Counted from the first letter of the stretch, positions 1 through 10,722 are shown. The stretch: DNA of 64,000 nucleotides from an uncultured Methylococcaceae bacterium (GCA_903917345.1 CAIXAE010000003.1:80680-144679); one strand, 5' to 3'. Made by a program: numbers and translations. Notes: a model not told the origin generated them from the letters alone.

Positions 1-285
1 TTGCTGATACGCTCGTGATAATGTGTGTAACTAACGCTTTGTTTACTTAAACCCAAGCCATGATTAATCAAATTCTCGTTACAATGTGAGTAAACAAAGC
101 TTAAGTTCATAACATTAAAGCTTAGGTCTATAACATTATCGCTTTAATGTGAGTAACCTAAATTCCGGTTGGTGATACGCTCGTGATAATGTGTGGAACT
201 AAAGCCTTCTTTAGCCAAACTAAAGCGATAAATCCCTAAGTCTAAGCTTTAATGTGTTTTTAGCCGTCGAGACGGCCATTAAATA
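1..285. repeat. Degenerate 21-bp tandem repeat array, open at the left edge
   Basis: The core AATGTG(T/A)G recurs at 20, 83, 146, 188 and, shortened, 251, with spacings of 63, 63, 42 and 63 bp, all multiples of 21. A 23-bp exact direct repeat occurs at 5-27 and 173-195, 168 bp (8 x 21) apart. Two adjacent units at 97-117 and 118-138 differ at only three positions. About thirteen 21-bp units can be laid end to end from 13 to 285. Short inverted matches also occur, for example ACATTAAAG at 112-120 with CTTTAATGT at 142-150. One minus-strand frame is open from 138 to the left edge but carries conserved TAA codons further upstream, so the array is probably not coding now. Function unknown. Confidence 0.8.
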
Positions 286-352
286 CTTCGTTTCCTTTGG
301 TTTGGATAAATGATCATCAAACCAGAGGCTATCTAGTTAGTACCTCGATAAT

Positions 353-817
353 TTATTCTGATTCTAAACCTAAAATAAAGGCCCATTCTTCGGCACTCAC
401 GGGCATAACCGATAAGCGATTACCGGGCCTGACCACTGCCATACTGACTAACTCGGGTCTGGCTTTTAATTCTTTAAGTCCAATAGTACGCGAGAATTGT
501 CTAACAAATTTAACATCAACCATTATCCAGCGTGGGTTAGCGGGATCACTTTTAGGGTCAAAGTGATGGTCGTCTGGGTCAAAAGCAGTATGATCTGGGT
601 AGCCTTCTTTAGCAATTTCCATAATACCGACGATGCCGGGTTCATCGCAATTTGAATGATAAAAGAACACTTGATCGCCCAATTTCATAGCATCGCGCAT
701 CATGTTTCTAGCTTGATAATTACGCACTCCATCCCAGGGTTCGGTTTGGTTAGGTCTTTGATAAAGATCTTGGATGCCAAATACATCCGGTTCAGATTTC
801 ATTAGCCAGTAGTTCAT
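353..817 (-). CDS. EVE-domain (PUA-like) protein
   Basis: The 154-residue product is a full-length single-domain EVE protein of the thymocyte nuclear protein 1 type. The family N-terminal signature is present (LMKSEP at 5-10, then WDGVRNYQARN at about 29-39), followed by a FFYHSN segment. EVE domains belong to the PUA superfamily and several bind modified bases in DNA or RNA; a precise role for this bacterial branch is not established. The gene stands alone, with the repeat array downstream and about 210 bp to ksgA upstream on the same strand. No restriction or methylation gene sits next to it here, so the neighbourhood does not sharpen the function. Family assignment is secure; function is open. 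Confidence 0.9.
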   Translation of the reverse strand: MNYWLMKSEPDVFGIQDLYQRPNQTEPWDGVRNYQARNMMRDAMKLGDQVFFYHSNCDEPGIVGIMEIAKEGYPDHTAFDPDDHHFDPKSDPANPRWIMVDVKFVRQFSRTIGLKELKARPELVSMAVVRPGNRLSVMPVSAEEWAFILGLESE

Positions 818-919
818 GGTCGCTTAAGTGTTAATCATAAAAAGCGATAGTTTGCCATTAAACCTTGATTTATGCACGATTTAGACGGGTGTTTTGTGGT
901 TTGTAGTGGGATTTTAGGC

Positions 920-949
920 AAAAAAAATGCGGCCTTTAGGGTCGCATTT
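920..949 (-). terminator. Rho-independent terminator after ksgA
   Basis: On the minus strand AAATGCGACC-CTAAA-GGCCGCATTT forms a stem that runs directly into eight T residues. It lies about 80 bp beyond the ksgA stop and would end the pdxA-ksgA transcript before the EVE gene. A second inverted repeat (AACTCT at 965-970 with AGAGTT at 1001-1006, and GAATTCC with GGAATT inside it) lies between it and ksgA but has no T tract. Confidence 0.8.
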
Positions 950-1028
950 AGAAGAAGGATATAAAACTCTGAATTCCCAGGAGGAGGAATTTGCATCTCA
1001 AGAGTTGGAATTATAATATCGAGTTACT

Positions 1029-1853
1029 CTAACAAATGGAATGTGGCAAATTGTCGCAGTTATCTTCTAGTTCTTCTTCTCGGATTAAGTTGCTGAGTCT
1101 AGCAAAGTCAGCCAGTGAAATCATTTCGGCACGTAAGTTAGGATCAATACCTAGACTGCTGATGGCTTCGTCTTCAATCAGTTTTTTTAATGAGTTGCGT
1201 AGTGTTTTGCGGCGTTGAGAAAAGGCTTGCACCACAACGCGGTTTAGCATTTTAAGGTTGTTAACTTCCACGGGAGGTTGAGTATGGGGCACAAGTTTTA
1301 CGATAGCTGACATGACTTTAGGTGCTGGATCGAAGCTTTCTGGGGGTACGTCAAATAAGAGTTCTGTTTTACAGTAGTACTGCATCATTACACTCAGGCG
1401 GCCGTATTTTTTACTGCCGGGTTCTGCACAAATACGATCGACTACTTCTTTTTGCAGCATAAAGTGCATGTCTTCAATGCAGTTTGCATTATCGAGTAAA
1501 TGAAACATCAAGGGTGTAGAGATGTTGTAGGGTAAGTTACCTATCACACGGAGTTTTTCATTGTCTTTAGCGAGGGCGGCAAAATCAAACCTTAAGGCAT
1601 CAGCGCTGTGAATTTTTAAGTGCGGATAGGCTTTAAATTTATCTTTTAAATAAACCACTAAATCTCTGTCGAGTTCCACGACTTCTAGGTTTAAACCTTG
1701 TGCTAATAAAGGTTCTGTTAAGGCGCCCATGCCGGGGCCAATTTCAACCCAATGATCTTTAGTTTGGGCATTAAGGCTAGATAATAGGCTGTAGATAATA
1801 TTATGGTCGTGTAAAAAGTTTTGACCAAAGCGTTTGCGAGGAGTGTGTGTCAT
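1029..1853 (-). CDS. ksgA: 16S rRNA dimethyladenosine transferase KsgA (RsmA)
   Basis: KsgA uses S-adenosylmethionine to dimethylate two adjacent adenosines in the 3'-terminal helix of 16S rRNA, a late quality-control step of 30S assembly. The 274-residue protein has the family start signature RFGQNFLHD (8-16), the SAM-binding EIGPGMGALT (37-46), and the NLPYNIST catalytic motif near residue 106. The C-terminal part holds the QAFSQRRKTLRNSL helix typical of the rRNA-binding domain. It starts 4 bp after the pdxA stop, so pdxA-ksgA are one operon, as in many gammaproteobacteria. The apaG and apaH genes that often follow are absent; a terminator follows instead. The C-terminal tail is rich in acidic residues and Asn. 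Confidence 0.97.
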   Translation of the reverse strand: MTHTPRKRFGQNFLHDHNIIYSLLSSLNAQTKDHWVEIGPGMGALTEPLLAQGLNLEVVELDRDLVVYLKDKFKAYPHLKIHSADALRFDFAALAKDNEKLRVIGNLPYNISTPLMFHLLDNANCIEDMHFMLQKEVVDRICAEPGSKKYGRLSVMMQYYCKTELLFDVPPESFDPAPKVMSAIVKLVPHTQPPVEVNNLKMLNRVVVQAFSQRRKTLRNSLKKLIEDEAISSLGIDPNLRAEMISLADFARLSNLIREEELEDNCDNLPHSIC

Positions 1854-1857
1854 GTTA

Positions 1858-2850
1858 TCAAAAAGATTGAGAGGTCATGGTTAAGGCGGTATTTATGGCA
1901 AATAACAGGCTACCTAGATTAGCCTTGCCCGTGCCTGCAAGATCTAAGGCAGTGCCATGATCAACAGATGTACGAATAATGGGTAAGCCCAAGGTAATAT
2001 TAACGGCATTACCAAAACCTTGATATTTAAGCACGGGTAGGCCTTGGTCGTGATACATGGCTAATACGGCGTCAGCAGTTTCTAAATATTTAGGGGTGAA
2101 CAAGGTATCTGCCGGTAATGGGCCCACAATATCGTAACCTTGTTGTTTAAATGTGTTGATGACAGGCGAAATCACTTCAATTTCTTCCATCCCTAAATGC
2201 CCATTTTCACCTGCGTGAGGATTTAGCCCACAGACTAGAATTTTGGGTTTAGGTATTTTAAAGCGCGTACGTAAATCATGTTCTAAGATGCTAATAACAC
2301 TGTTTAAGCATTCAGGTGTAATGGCGGCACTGATGTCTTTTAGGGGCAAGTGTGTCGTGGCTAAAGCAACCCGCAACCCGGGTGTTGCTAACATCATTAC
2401 AGGGTATCCGCCGGTTATTTCGGCAATAAATTCGGTATGGCCACTAAACGCAACGCCCGCATCATTAATAATGCCTTTATCGACCGGCCCTGTCACCATG
2501 GCATCAAAAAGCATATTGATGCAGCCTTGTGTGGCAGTAGTAAGCGTTTTTAAAACGTAATGACTGTTTAAAAGGTCTGTTTTTCCACAGGTCACAGGTA
2601 CAGCAAGATCAATATTAAGTACGTTTAAACAACCGGCTTGATGGGTTGTTGCTTCATCGTCTGGATTAAATGGCTTAATTTGAATCGATAGATTTAATTC
2701 ACACGCTCTTTGGCGCAATAAATCGGCACTACCAATAATAATGAATTGGTAGGGTAAGTCTTGTTGAGCTAATTGTAAGCAAAGATCTGGACCTATGCCG
2801 GCAGGTTCACCTGGTGTGAATGCTATGCGAGTGATGTGCTGAGAGCTCAT
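1858..2850 (-). CDS. pdxA: 4-hydroxythreonine-4-phosphate dehydrogenase PdxA
   Basis: PdxA oxidises 4-phosphohydroxy-L-threonine with NAD in the DXP-dependent pyridoxal phosphate pathway; PdxJ then forms the ring. The 330-residue length is normal. Visible family motifs are [13 protein letters not shown] near the N-terminus, the [10 protein letters not shown] segment, and three metal-ligand histidines in [15 protein letters not shown] and MYHDQGLP. It is the first gene of a two-gene operon with ksgA and is divergent from hemC, leaving about 170 bp for both promoters. Start is ATG. No anomalies seen. Confidence 0.97.
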   Translation of the reverse strand: MSSQHITRIAFTPGEPAGIGPDLCLQLAQQDLPYQFIIIGSADLLRQRACELNLSIQIKPFNPDDEATTHQAGCLNVLNIDLAVPVTCGKTDLLNSHYVLKTLTTATQGCINMLFDAMVTGPVDKGIINDAGVAFSGHTEFIAEITGGYPVMMLATPGLRVALATTHLPLKDISAAITPECLNSVISILEHDLRTRFKIPKPKILVCGLNPHAGENGHLGMEEIEVISPVINTFKQQGYDIVGPLPADTLFTPKYLETADAVLAMYHDQGLPVLKYQGFGNAVNITLGLPIIRTSVDHGTALDLAGTGKANLGSLLFAINTALTMTSQSF

Positions 2851-2955
2851 GTGCCGTTAGGTATTTTAAAAGATAAGAATTTTACAGGATATTGAGGTAA
2901 GTTTTTAAAAAACACATCGATAGTCATTTATCAATTCCTGCTAATAAAGTGTTTC

Positions 2956-2984
2956 TTGACGCAGACCATAATCATAAATAGAGT
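2956..2984 (+). promoter_or_regulatory. Putative sigma-70 promoter of the hem operon
   Basis: TTGACG (2956-2961) and TAGAGT (2979-2984) are 17 bp apart. They lie about 35 bp upstream of the hemC start codon. The -35 is strong, the -10 weak. Assignment rests on position and hexamers only. Confidence 0.45.
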
Positions 2985-3019
2985 TACAATAAGCCCATTT
3001 TTTGTAATGAGGTCGTTTT

Positions 3020-3949
3020 TTGACTAAGAAAGTTATACGCATTGCGACTCGTCAAAGTCCTTTGGCTTTATGGCAGGCGGAGTATGTGGCTGCTTTGTTG
3101 ATCCAGACATTTCCGGGTGTTACAGCGCAGTTAGTTAAAATGGTGACGCGAGGCGATAAGATTTTGGACGCTCCTTTGGCTAAGGTGGGGGGGAAAGGTC
3201 TGTTCGTTAAAGAATTAGAAGAAGGCATGTTGTCTGGAGATGCCGATATTGCCGTCCATTCTATGAAGGATGTGCCGATAGAGTTTCCAGCAGGATTGCA
3301 TTTAGCGGCTATTTTAGAGCGTGAAGATCCAACAGATGCATTTGTTTCTAATCGATTTGCAAGTCTAGCTGATTTACCTCCCAATGCCCGTATTGGCACC
3401 TCTAGTTTGCGTAGAGAATGCCAATTAAAAGAGCGCTTTCCAGACGCGGAGGTGATTCCTTTAAGAGGCAATGTGAATACGCGTTTAGCGAAGTTAGATG
3501 CCGGTGATTACGATGCTATTATTCTTGCTTCTGCAGGCTTAAAGCGCTTAGGTATGGCGGATCGTATTTCACAATCCTTGCCCGTTGATGTTAGTTTGCC
3601 TGCTGTGGGGCAGGGCGCTATTGGCATAGAGTGTCGAGTGGATGACGTTGAAATTAATCAGATGTTAGCCGCTTTGCACCATAAAACTACGGGCTTATGT
3701 GTGACGGCAGAGCGCGCAATGAATACGCGTTTAAATGGCGGCTGCCAAGTGCCTATTGCGGGTTTTGCGGTGTTAGAAAACGGGCAAGTATTTATGCGCG
3801 GTCTAGTGGGTAATCCTGATGGTACTTTACTTTATCGCTCTGAAAGAATGGGCCTTGAATCAGAAGTGGAAACGCTAGGGCGTTTAATTGCAGAAGATTT
3901 GCTCGCGCAAGGCGCAGATAAAATTTTAAAAGCTTTGTTTGATCAATGA
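3020..3949 (+). CDS. hemC: Porphobilinogen deaminase (hydroxymethylbilane synthase) HemC
   Basis: HemC polymerises four porphobilinogen molecules into hydroxymethylbilane in the cytoplasm using a covalently bound dipyrromethane cofactor. The 309-residue protein contains [15 protein letters not shown] at the N-terminus, HSMKDVP, and GTSSLRR. The cofactor-attachment cysteine in [11 protein letters not shown] falls at residue 242, the same number as in E. coli. The start is TTG at 3020, the only start that keeps the conserved N-terminus, with GAGG about 7 bp upstream. The stop overlaps the hemD start by ATGA, so the two are translationally coupled. It is the first gene of hemC-hemD-hemX-hemY. 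Confidence 0.97.
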   Translation: MTKKVIRIATRQSPLALWQAEYVAALLIQTFPGVTAQLVKMVTRGDKILDAPLAKVGGKGLFVKELEEGMLSGDADIAVHSMKDVPIEFPAGLHLAAILEREDPTDAFVSNRFASLADLPPNARIGTSSLRRECQLKERFPDAEVIPLRGNVNTRLAKLDAGDYDAIILASAGLKRLGMADRISQSLPVDVSLPAVGQGAIGIECRVDDVEINQMLAALHHKTTGLCVTAERAMNTRLNGGCQVPIAGFAVLENGQVFMRGLVGNPDGTLLYRSERMGLESEVETLGRLIAEDLLAQGADKILKALFDQ

Positions 3950-4737
3950 CTAGCTTGCAGGGCGTTACTGTCTTAGTGACTCGTCCGGTGCATCAAGCAG
4001 AGAAATTGAGTCGGTTAATTGAGGATGCTGGAGGGAAAGCGCTTCGATTTCCTACTTTAGAAATAGCCAAACTCAGTGATTCAGAATCGGCTCAGGTAGA
4101 GGCTGTAAATTTAGCTGATTATGATTGGCTGGTTTTTATAAGTGCAAATGCAGTTACTATGCACGGTTGCTATTCAGATAGTGATAAAATAAAAAAACTT
4201 AAATCCTTACGGATTGCCGCGATAGGTAACGCAACGGCTTTGGCTCTAGTTAAGGCTGGATTTGTAGTAAATTTAGTGGCAGAAAATGGCGCGAGTAGTG
4301 AAACATTATTAGCTATGCCTGACTTGGCTGAGGTAAAAGAGCAACGGTTTTTGATTGTTCGGGGTCAAGGAGGAAGAGAAGAGTTAGCAAATGGTTTGCG
4401 AAATAGAGGCGCAATTGTCGACTATTTAGATGTTTATAAACGCGTTATACCTGTTTTTGATAACGAGAGTGTTTTAAAGTTATTTGAGCAGTGCCATCTA
4501 GGTGTCGTTACTATTACAAGTGCTGAGGCCTTGCAAAACTTGTTAACGATGGTGGGTGAACGTTTTAAAAAGCACTTATTAGAAGTGCCATTAGTGGTTG
4601 TAAGTCATAGAATTAGAATAATAGCAGCCGAAATTGGCTTTAAAAGAATTGCCGTGGCGGAAAGCCCTTCAGATTTAGCAATTCTTGATACAGTAATAAT
4701 GAGTGTAAAAGGGGGGGAGTGTGGCCGAAGTGAGTGA
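3946..4737 (+). CDS. hemD: Uroporphyrinogen-III synthase HemD
   Basis: HemD inverts ring D of hydroxymethylbilane and closes it to uroporphyrinogen III, the branch point of haem, sirohaem and cobalamin synthesis. At 263 residues it is of normal size. Sequence is divergent as usual for this family, but VLVTRP near residue 9, [11 protein letters not shown] at about 65, AAIGNATA and [10 protein letters not shown] are the conserved elements of the two Rossmann-like lobes. It overlaps hemC by 4 bp and hemX by 17 bp, so position in the operon strongly supports the call. Confidence 0.93.
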   Translation: MTSLQGVTVLVTRPVHQAEKLSRLIEDAGGKALRFPTLEIAKLSDSESAQVEAVNLADYDWLVFISANAVTMHGCYSDSDKIKKLKSLRIAAIGNATALALVKAGFVVNLVAENGASSETLLAMPDLAEVKEQRFLIVRGQGGREELANGLRNRGAIVDYLDVYKRVIPVFDNESVLKLFEQCHLGVVTITSAEALQNLLTMVGERFKKHLLEVPLVVVSHRIRIIAAEIGFKRIAVAESPSDLAILDTVIMSVKGGECGRSE

Positions 4738-5932
4738 ACAAGAAGCGCAATATCAGAATGAAAGTAAGCCGGTGAAGCGTTCGCAAAGCGGTTTATGGTT
4801 TGGCGTTATTATTCTTTTTATTGTTGTCGCCCTAGCAGGTGCTGGTTTTTACTTTTTTACACAATTACGCGATAAGCAAGAAGGCTTAGGTGGTGAAGTT
4901 AAAGGCGAAATGTCTAAACAGATCGCTGATTATCAAGCGCAATTAGTGGCCATTCAAACTCAATTAGCGGCAATGGAAGCCAATGTGGCGGGTAAAGATA
5001 GTCACTTTACACAAACACTCGCAGACTTTTCTCAGTTACATAATGAAAAACTCGAAAGTACTCGCAAAGATTTAAATGAATCTATTGTGGGTGTGCAAAG
5101 ACAATTAGGCAAAACACGCGGTGATTGGTTAATCGCTGATGCGGAATACTTATTAAGTGTGGCAAACGAACGTTTGTATTTAATTGGCGATGTTAATACC
5201 ACGCGTGAAGCACTAGAAGCTTCTGATCAACGGTTAAGAGAAAGTGGTGATGCGGCCACTTTTAAAGTGCGTGAAGAGATTGCCCATGAGCTTTCTGATA
5301 TCAAAAAAGTAATAGTCCCTGATGTTGTTGGGATTTATGCCTCGTTACAATCACTCCAAGATAATGTTGAGCATTTAGTTTTGTTATTACCGTATACCGG
5401 AAAACAGCCTTCTTCAGCTCAAGAAACTAAAGCCTCTGAAGATCAAGGTACGATAGACTCTGCTTTATCGCATATAAAAGGTGTCGTGACTATTAGACAC
5501 ACTAAACATGAAGTCAATGAGATTTTAACGCCAGAAGAAGCTGAATTTATTCACGAACAGTTAAAAGTTAAGCTTGAAATGGTTAAGATTGCTTTAGTTC
5601 AGCATAATGAAGCTTTGTTTCAATCTAGTTTAGCTGATGCTAAGAAATGGACTCAACAACATTTTCTTGATAATTCGGACGTTAATAAGTTTATTGCTGA
5701 GTTAGATCAATTCAGTGAGATTAAAATTCATAGCCAATTCCCTGATATTAGTAAATCGCTCAAAATGTTGAGAGATATTACTAAATTAAGAATTGAGACA
5801 GATAAAGCAATTGAAACAGCGCCAGCGCCAGAGGCTGTTAAGCCAGTTGAAATAGCGGAACCGACCGATAAAATTAGCTCTACCAAGCCGACAGAAGCGG
5901 CGCCTGTCGTGCCAAAGCCAGCAGTGAAATGA
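4721..5932 (+). CDS. hemX: HemX family membrane protein
   Basis: The 403-residue protein matches the HemX family (PF04375), often named uroporphyrinogen-III C-methyltransferase although it has no SAM-binding methyltransferase fold and no proven activity. One transmembrane helix at about residues 27-48 is followed by a long, largely helical, coiled-coil-rich region (Q/K/E-rich from about 65 to 120) expected in the periplasm. It ends in a low-complexity Pro/Ala/Lys tail from about 362. Start is GTG at 4721, preceded by GGGGGGAG, and lies inside hemD. It is placed between hemD and hemY, as in many Gammaproteobacteria, suggesting a scaffold role in haem synthesis; this is inference. Confidence 0.9.
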   Translation: MAEVSEQEAQYQNESKPVKRSQSGLWFGVIILFIVVALAGAGFYFFTQLRDKQEGLGGEVKGEMSKQIADYQAQLVAIQTQLAAMEANVAGKDSHFTQTLADFSQLHNEKLESTRKDLNESIVGVQRQLGKTRGDWLIADAEYLLSVANERLYLIGDVNTTREALEASDQRLRESGDAATFKVREEIAHELSDIKKVIVPDVVGIYASLQSLQDNVEHLVLLLPYTGKQPSSAQETKASEDQGTIDSALSHIKGVVTIRHTKHEVNEILTPEEAEFIHEQLKVKLEMVKIALVQHNEALFQSSLADAKKWTQQHFLDNSDVNKFIAELDQFSEIKIHSQFPDISKSLKMLRDITKLRIETDKAIETAPAPEAVKPVEIAEPTDKISSTKPTEAAPVVPKPAVK

Positions 5933-5939
5933 GAGATTT

Positions 5940-7166
5940 TTGATGAAAAAAATAGTCTATTATCTGGGGCCTTTGTTACTAACGATTGCGACAGCATTAT
6001 TGGTTTATAACGCGTTACAAGGTTTTGATGGGCCGGGTTATGCTTTGTTGGGGATTGGTAACTGGTCTTTAGAAACGTCTTTAGTCGTTTTTGTTATAGG
6101 GCAACTCATTTCTTTTTATGTGTTGTATGTGTTTTTTAGAACAGTCGGCTATTTAATTAGATTACCGGGTCGCTTAAAAGCGAGAGGAAGAAACGTAAAG
6201 TTTAATCGTTCTCAAGAGGCATTGATTGCAGGATTGGTTGATTCGGCAGAAGGTAATTGGGAAAGAGCGGAAAGTATTCTTATTAAGCATGTATCTCACA
6301 GTGGTGCGCCACTGTTGCATTATTTAACGGCCGCAAGAGCGGCTCAATCTCGCGGTGCTTTTGATAAACGAGATGAGTATTTAAAGAAAGCAACGGATCA
6401 TTCACCCGACTCAAGTTTATTAATCGGACTGACGCATGCCGAATTGAGTTTGTCGGGTAATCAATTTGAGCAAGCCTTAGAAACATTAACCCGTTTACAT
6501 AGCATCGACCCAACACATGCTAATGTTTTAAAGCTAATGCATCAAACTTATCAGAGTTTAGGTGATTGGCACGGTCTTAGAGCTTTATTACCCAGTTTAC
6601 ATACCAACCAAGTTTTGATGGAAAATGAAGTGAGAGAGCTTGAGGTCCAAGCCTTCACTCAGCTACTTCAGCAATCGGTGCAAACCGCTAATTTAGCAGA
6701 GCTTCAGTCTTTATGGCTTGAAACGCCACCGTTTATAAAAAATATTGGGTCTATTGCGTCCGTGTATTTTGCCGCTATGATTAATGCGGGCTTAGGTATC
6801 CAAATTGAACACGAGTTAGCGAATACATTATCCAATGTTTGGGATGATACCTTGGTTGTGTTGTATGGCAGCATTGAATCTAAGAATATAGCTGAACAAT
6901 TAGAAACGGCTGAAAAGTGGGCTTATTTCCATCCGGAAAACGCTATATTATTGGCTTTAATGGGCAAGTTAGCCATTAAAGCGGGGGATACGTTCAAAGC
7001 AGAAAGCTATTTGGCGAAAAGTATCGCAGCAGAGCCGACAGTTCAGGCCTATCAGCTACTGGGTGATTTGTTATTTGCTCAAGATGATAAAGATAACGCT
7101 ATTGCGTGTTATAAAAATGGCATCGAAATAGCCTCTAAAGAGATAGTCAGTCAGCTTAATGTTTAA
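5940..7166 (+). CDS. hemY: HemY family TPR membrane protein
   Basis: The 408-residue protein has two N-terminal transmembrane segments (about 5-23 and 43-66) followed by a helical region with tetratricopeptide-like repeats. The clearest repeats are around residues 125-210 and 330-405 (for example AYQLLGDLLFAQDDKDNAIACYKNG). This is the HemY_N family of proteobacteria, a presumed late-haem-synthesis scaffold. It is unrelated to the Bacillus protoporphyrinogen oxidase that shares the name. It begins 7 bp after hemX and ends the operon; its stop codon directly abuts the stop of ubiD on the opposite strand, leaving no intergenic sequence. Confidence 0.92.
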   Translation: MMKKIVYYLGPLLLTIATALLVYNALQGFDGPGYALLGIGNWSLETSLVVFVIGQLISFYVLYVFFRTVGYLIRLPGRLKARGRNVKFNRSQEALIAGLVDSAEGNWERAESILIKHVSHSGAPLLHYLTAARAAQSRGAFDKRDEYLKKATDHSPDSSLLIGLTHAELSLSGNQFEQALETLTRLHSIDPTHANVLKLMHQTYQSLGDWHGLRALLPSLHTNQVLMENEVRELEVQAFTQLLQQSVQTANLAELQSLWLETPPFIKNIGSIASVYFAAMINAGLGIQIEHELANTLSNVWDDTLVVLYGSIESKNIAEQLETAEKWAYFHPENAILLALMGKLAIKAGDTFKAESYLAKSIAAEPTVQAYQLLGDLLFAQDDKDNAIACYKNGIEIASKEIVSQLNV

Positions 7167-8627
7167 TTAAAACAATTTATCCCACATTTCATCAACTTTC
7201 TTGATGACCTCAGGTGTCATAACAATAGTTCTGCCCCATTCACGATTGGTTTCCCCGGGCCATTTATTGGTAGCATCAAAGCCAACTTTAGAGCCAAGCC
7301 CCGATACCGGAGACGCAAAGTCTAAATAATCGATCGGCGTGTTTTCTAAGATCGTTAAATCTCTGGCCGGATCCATACGGGTAGTCATAGCCCATATCAC
7401 ATCCTGCCAATCTCTTACATTCACATCATCATCAACTACTATCACAAATTTGGTGTACATGAATTGGCGTAAGAATGACCAGGTGCCTAACATGACGCGT
7501 TTTGCATGCCCCGCGTATTGTTTTTTCATACTGATGACAGCCATGCGATATGAACAGCCTTCCGGCGGTAAATAGAAGTCCACAATCTCAGGGAATTGCT
7601 TTTGTAATATAGGGACGAAGACTTCGTTTAACGCGACACCTAAAATAGCCGGTTCATCGGGTGGTCTGCCCGTAAAAGTGCTGTGATAAATTGGGGCTTG
7701 GCGTTGGGTGATTCTTTCAATCGTAAACACCGGAAAGTCTGCGACTTCATTGTAATAACCAGTATGGTCACCATAAGGTCCTTCTGCAGCAAACTCATCT
7801 GGGTAAATAAAGCCTTCTAAGACGATTTCTGCACTAGCCGGTACTTGCAAATCATTAATGATAGATTTGGCGACTTCGGTTTTACTGCCCCTTAATAAGC
7901 CAGCAAAAGCATATTCCGATAAAGAATCAGGCACAGGCGTTACTGCCGCTAAAATAGTGGCAGGATCAGCTCCCAGGGCCACAGAAACAGGAAAGGGTTT
8001 GCCAGGATTGGCTGCTTGGAATTCTTTAAAATCTAAAGCCCCGCCACGATGCGCTAACCAACGCATAATGACTTTGTTTTTAGCAATGACTTGCATACGG
8101 TAAATGCCAAGATTCTGCCTTACTTTATTAGGACCTTTGGTAATCACTAATGGCCAAGTTATCAGAGGTGCGGCATCTTCTGGCCAGCAGGTTTGAATGG
8201 GGAACACGCTCAGATCAATTTCATCACCTTCCCTAATAATTTCTTGGCAAGGCGGAGATGACACTAATTTGGGTGCCATATTTAAGACTTGTTTATAGAG
8301 TGGGAACTTCTCCCACGCATCCTTCATGCCTTTGGGAGGTTCAGGCTCTTTAAGAGTGGCTAATAATTCCCCAATACCACGTAGTTCGGTAACCGATTCT
8401 GCGCCCATACCCATTGCAACTCGACGCGGTGTGCCAAACAAATTGCCTAATACCGGTATGTTATACCCTGTGGCATTTTCAAATAATAAGGCGGGTCCAC
8501 CTTGTTTTAAGGTGCGGTTACAAATCTCTGTCATTTCCAAATAGGGATCGACAGGCAGAGTAATACGCTTTAGTTCACCTTGTTTTTCGAGTTGTTTTAT
8601 AAAGTCGCGCAGGTCGTTATATTTCAT
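7167..8627 (-). CDS. ubiD: 3-octaprenyl-4-hydroxybenzoate carboxy-lyase UbiD
   Basis: UbiD decarboxylates the polyprenyl-4-hydroxybenzoate intermediate of ubiquinone synthesis with a prenylated FMN cofactor. The 486-residue length is typical. The family segments [28 protein letters not shown] and [15 protein letters not shown] (prFMN and active-site acid region) are visible. The cofactor-making enzyme UbiX is encoded about 24 kb away at 31796, so both partners are in this window. The ATG overlaps the prlC stop by 4 bp (ATGA), so prlC-ubiD are cotranscribed. Confidence 0.97.
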   Translation of the reverse strand: MKYNDLRDFIKQLEKQGELKRITLPVDPYLEMTEICNRTLKQGGPALLFENATGYNIPVLGNLFGTPRRVAMGMGAESVTELRGIGELLATLKEPEPPKGMKDAWEKFPLYKQVLNMAPKLVSSPPCQEIIREGDEIDLSVFPIQTCWPEDAAPLITWPLVITKGPNKVRQNLGIYRMQVIAKNKVIMRWLAHRGGALDFKEFQAANPGKPFPVSVALGADPATILAAVTPVPDSLSEYAFAGLLRGSKTEVAKSIINDLQVPASAEIVLEGFIYPDEFAAEGPYGDHTGYYNEVADFPVFTIERITQRQAPIYHSTFTGRPPDEPAILGVALNEVFVPILQKQFPEIVDFYLPPEGCSYRMAVISMKKQYAGHAKRVMLGTWSFLRQFMYTKFVIVVDDDVNVRDWQDVIWAMTTRMDPARDLTILENTPIDYLDFASPVSGLGSKVGFDATNKWPGETNREWGRTIVMTPEVIKKVDEMWDKLF

Positions 8628-10663
8628 GCCGCAATGCCATTGTGTCTAAGTAACGCATCTATAGTGGGTTTACGGCCGCGGAATTTAATAAATAATTCCA
8701 TCGCATCTTCGGTGCCACCGGTTTCTAAAATGTTAGTTAAGAAGGCTTTACCTGTGGTTTCATCAAAAATACCTTTTTCTTCGAATAAAGAAAAGGCATC
8801 ACTTGATAAGACTTCCGCCCATTTGTAGCTGTAATAGCCTGCGGCATATCCACCTGCAAAAATATGCGAGAAACTATGGGCAAAGCGATTAAATACGGGT
8901 GGTTTAACCACAGATACTTGCTCTCTGACTTGTTGTAAGGTTTCGTAGATACGCCCCCCTTTTTCTGGGTCATAATTTTGATGTATCTTAAAATCAAATA
9001 AGCTAAATTCAAGTTGTCTGACCATGATCATGCCCGCTTGAAAGTTTTTAGCGGCTAACATTTTGTTGAAAAGGGCTTCTGGTAAGACTTCACCAGTTTG
9101 ATAATGACCTGAGATAAGCGCTAAGGCTTCTTTTTCCCAGCACCAGTTTTCCATAAATTGGCTAGGTAACTCAACAGCATCCCATTCCACACCATTAATG
9201 CCTGAAACTCCTAGATGATCAACTTGCGTCATCATATGTTGTAAGCCATGGCCAAATTCATGGAATAAAGTGGTTACATCATCATGCGTCAATAAAGACG
9301 GCTCTGTGCTAGTCGGTGGAGTAAAGTTGCAGGTTAAATAGGCAACTGGAATTTGCAGGTTATGGTCGGACTTTTTACGGCCGACACAATCATCCATCCA
9401 AGCCCCACCGCGTTTTTTGGCTCGGGCATATAAATCAAAATAGAATTTACCACGCACATTACCGGCGGCATCGTTAATTTGATAAAAGCTAACATCAGGA
9501 TGCCAAGTATCAAAGTCAGTAATTTGAGTTATTTGTAGACCATAGAGCTTTTCAACTACTGCAAATAGACCAGGTAATACTTTTGTCGCAGGGAAGTAGG
9601 CTTTCACTTCTTCTTGTGATAGTTGGTAATAATGCTGGCGCATTTTTTCTGAATAGTAAGCTAAGTCCCAAGACTGCAAATCTTCAATACCGTGTTCTTG
9701 TTTTGCAAATTCACGCAATTCAGCTAAGTCTTTTTGAGCTTGTGGCAGAGACTTTTTGGCTAAATCTTCAAGGAAGCTAGTTACATCACTAGGCTTTTCG
9801 GCCATTTTGGTTGCTAAAGATAGCTCGGCATAATTATTAAAACCTAATAGTTGGGCTTTTTCATGGCGTAAAGCTAAGATGTCTTCCATGTTTTGGGTAT
9901 TATCCCATTGCGGATTTTGTGGGCCTTGCTCAGAAGCGCGAGTGACATATGCTTCGTAATGTTCACGTCTTAAATCACGATTATCGGCGTAGGTAATTAC
10001 CGCTTGAAATGAAGGAAACTGTAAGCTGATCAGCCAGCCGTCTTTCTCTTGTTGTTCGGCGGCTTGTTTTGCCTGGGCTAGTGCCGATTCGGGTAAACCT
10101 TTTAATTCAGAAATATCCGTGATGTGTTTACTCCATGCGTTAGTCGCATCAAGTAAGTTTTCTTCATAGTTGCTGGCTAAGCGTGACAGATCTTGGCTAA
10201 TTTCTTTATAACGTTGTTTTTTAGCAGCGTCTAAATCAATCCCTGAAAGTTTGAAGTCTCTTAGGGCGTTATGAATAATTTTTTGTTGTGCTTTGTCCAA
10301 GTTAGCAAAGTTAGGGCTATTTGCTATCACATGATACGCCTTGCATAGATCTTCATTTTGACCCATCTCAGTGCCATATTCACTGAGTTTGGGTAAGCAA
10401 GCATTGTAAGCTAGGCGTAATTCATCACTATTGGCGACAGAATTAAGATGGCTCACCGGTGACCAGGCTTTATTCAGCTTGTCTTCTATATTCTCTATGG
10501 GTTCAACTAAGTTTTCCCAAGTATAGTCAGCGGTAGCCTCTAAGCATGCTTTAACAACGCTGCGTGCCTCATCCAATAATTGGCTAATGGCTGGTTCAAT
10601 ATGTTCTGGTTTAATGCTGGAAAACGCAGGTAGATCTGATCTTATTAATAGTGGGTTAGTCAT
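8624..10663 (-). CDS. prlC: Oligopeptidase A (M3 metallopeptidase)
   Basis: PrlC/OpdA is a cytoplasmic zinc endopeptidase that degrades short peptides, including cleaved signal peptides. The 679-residue protein carries the M3 zinc motif HEFGH at residues 468-472 and the [21 protein letters not shown] segment near the C-terminus (shown in part: [14 protein letters not shown]) that lines the substrate cleft. Length equals that of E. coli OpdA within a few residues. It precedes ubiD with a 4-bp overlap; the two have no known functional link. A 60-bp gap separates it from the RDD gene upstream. Confidence 0.97.
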   Translation of the reverse strand: MTNPLLIRSDLPAFSSIKPEHIEPAISQLLDEARSVVKACLEATADYTWENLVEPIENIEDKLNKAWSPVSHLNSVANSDELRLAYNACLPKLSEYGTEMGQNEDLCKAYHVIANSPNFANLDKAQQKIIHNALRDFKLSGIDLDAAKKQRYKEISQDLSRLASNYEENLLDATNAWSKHITDISELKGLPESALAQAKQAAEQQEKDGWLISLQFPSFQAVITYADNRDLRREHYEAYVTRASEQGPQNPQWDNTQNMEDILALRHEKAQLLGFNNYAELSLATKMAEKPSDVTSFLEDLAKKSLPQAQKDLAELREFAKQEHGIEDLQSWDLAYYSEKMRQHYYQLSQEEVKAYFPATKVLPGLFAVVEKLYGLQITQITDFDTWHPDVSFYQINDAAGNVRGKFYFDLYARAKKRGGAWMDDCVGRKKSDHNLQIPVAYLTCNFTPPTSTEPSLLTHDDVTTLFHEFGHGLQHMMTQVDHLGVSGINGVEWDAVELPSQFMENWCWEKEALALISGHYQTGEVLPEALFNKMLAAKNFQAGMIMVRQLEFSLFDFKIHQNYDPEKGGRIYETLQQVREQVSVVKPPVFNRFAHSFSHIFAGGYAAGYYSYKWAEVLSSDAFSLFEEKGIFDETTGKAFLTNILETGGTEDAMELFIKFRGRKPTIDALLRHNGIAA

Positions 10664-10722
10664 GGTGTTATTAATTGAGTGATCGAATGATTTTAAAATT
10701 TTATAATGAGGTCGTTATAAGA

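Noticed and set aside
1..285. CRISPR array
   Set aside because: Units are contiguous 21-bp degenerate repeats with no unique spacers of constant length, and no cas genes are nearby.
297..566. 89-residue plus-strand ORF
   Set aside because: It lies mostly opposite the EVE-domain gene, and the product has no recognisable domain.
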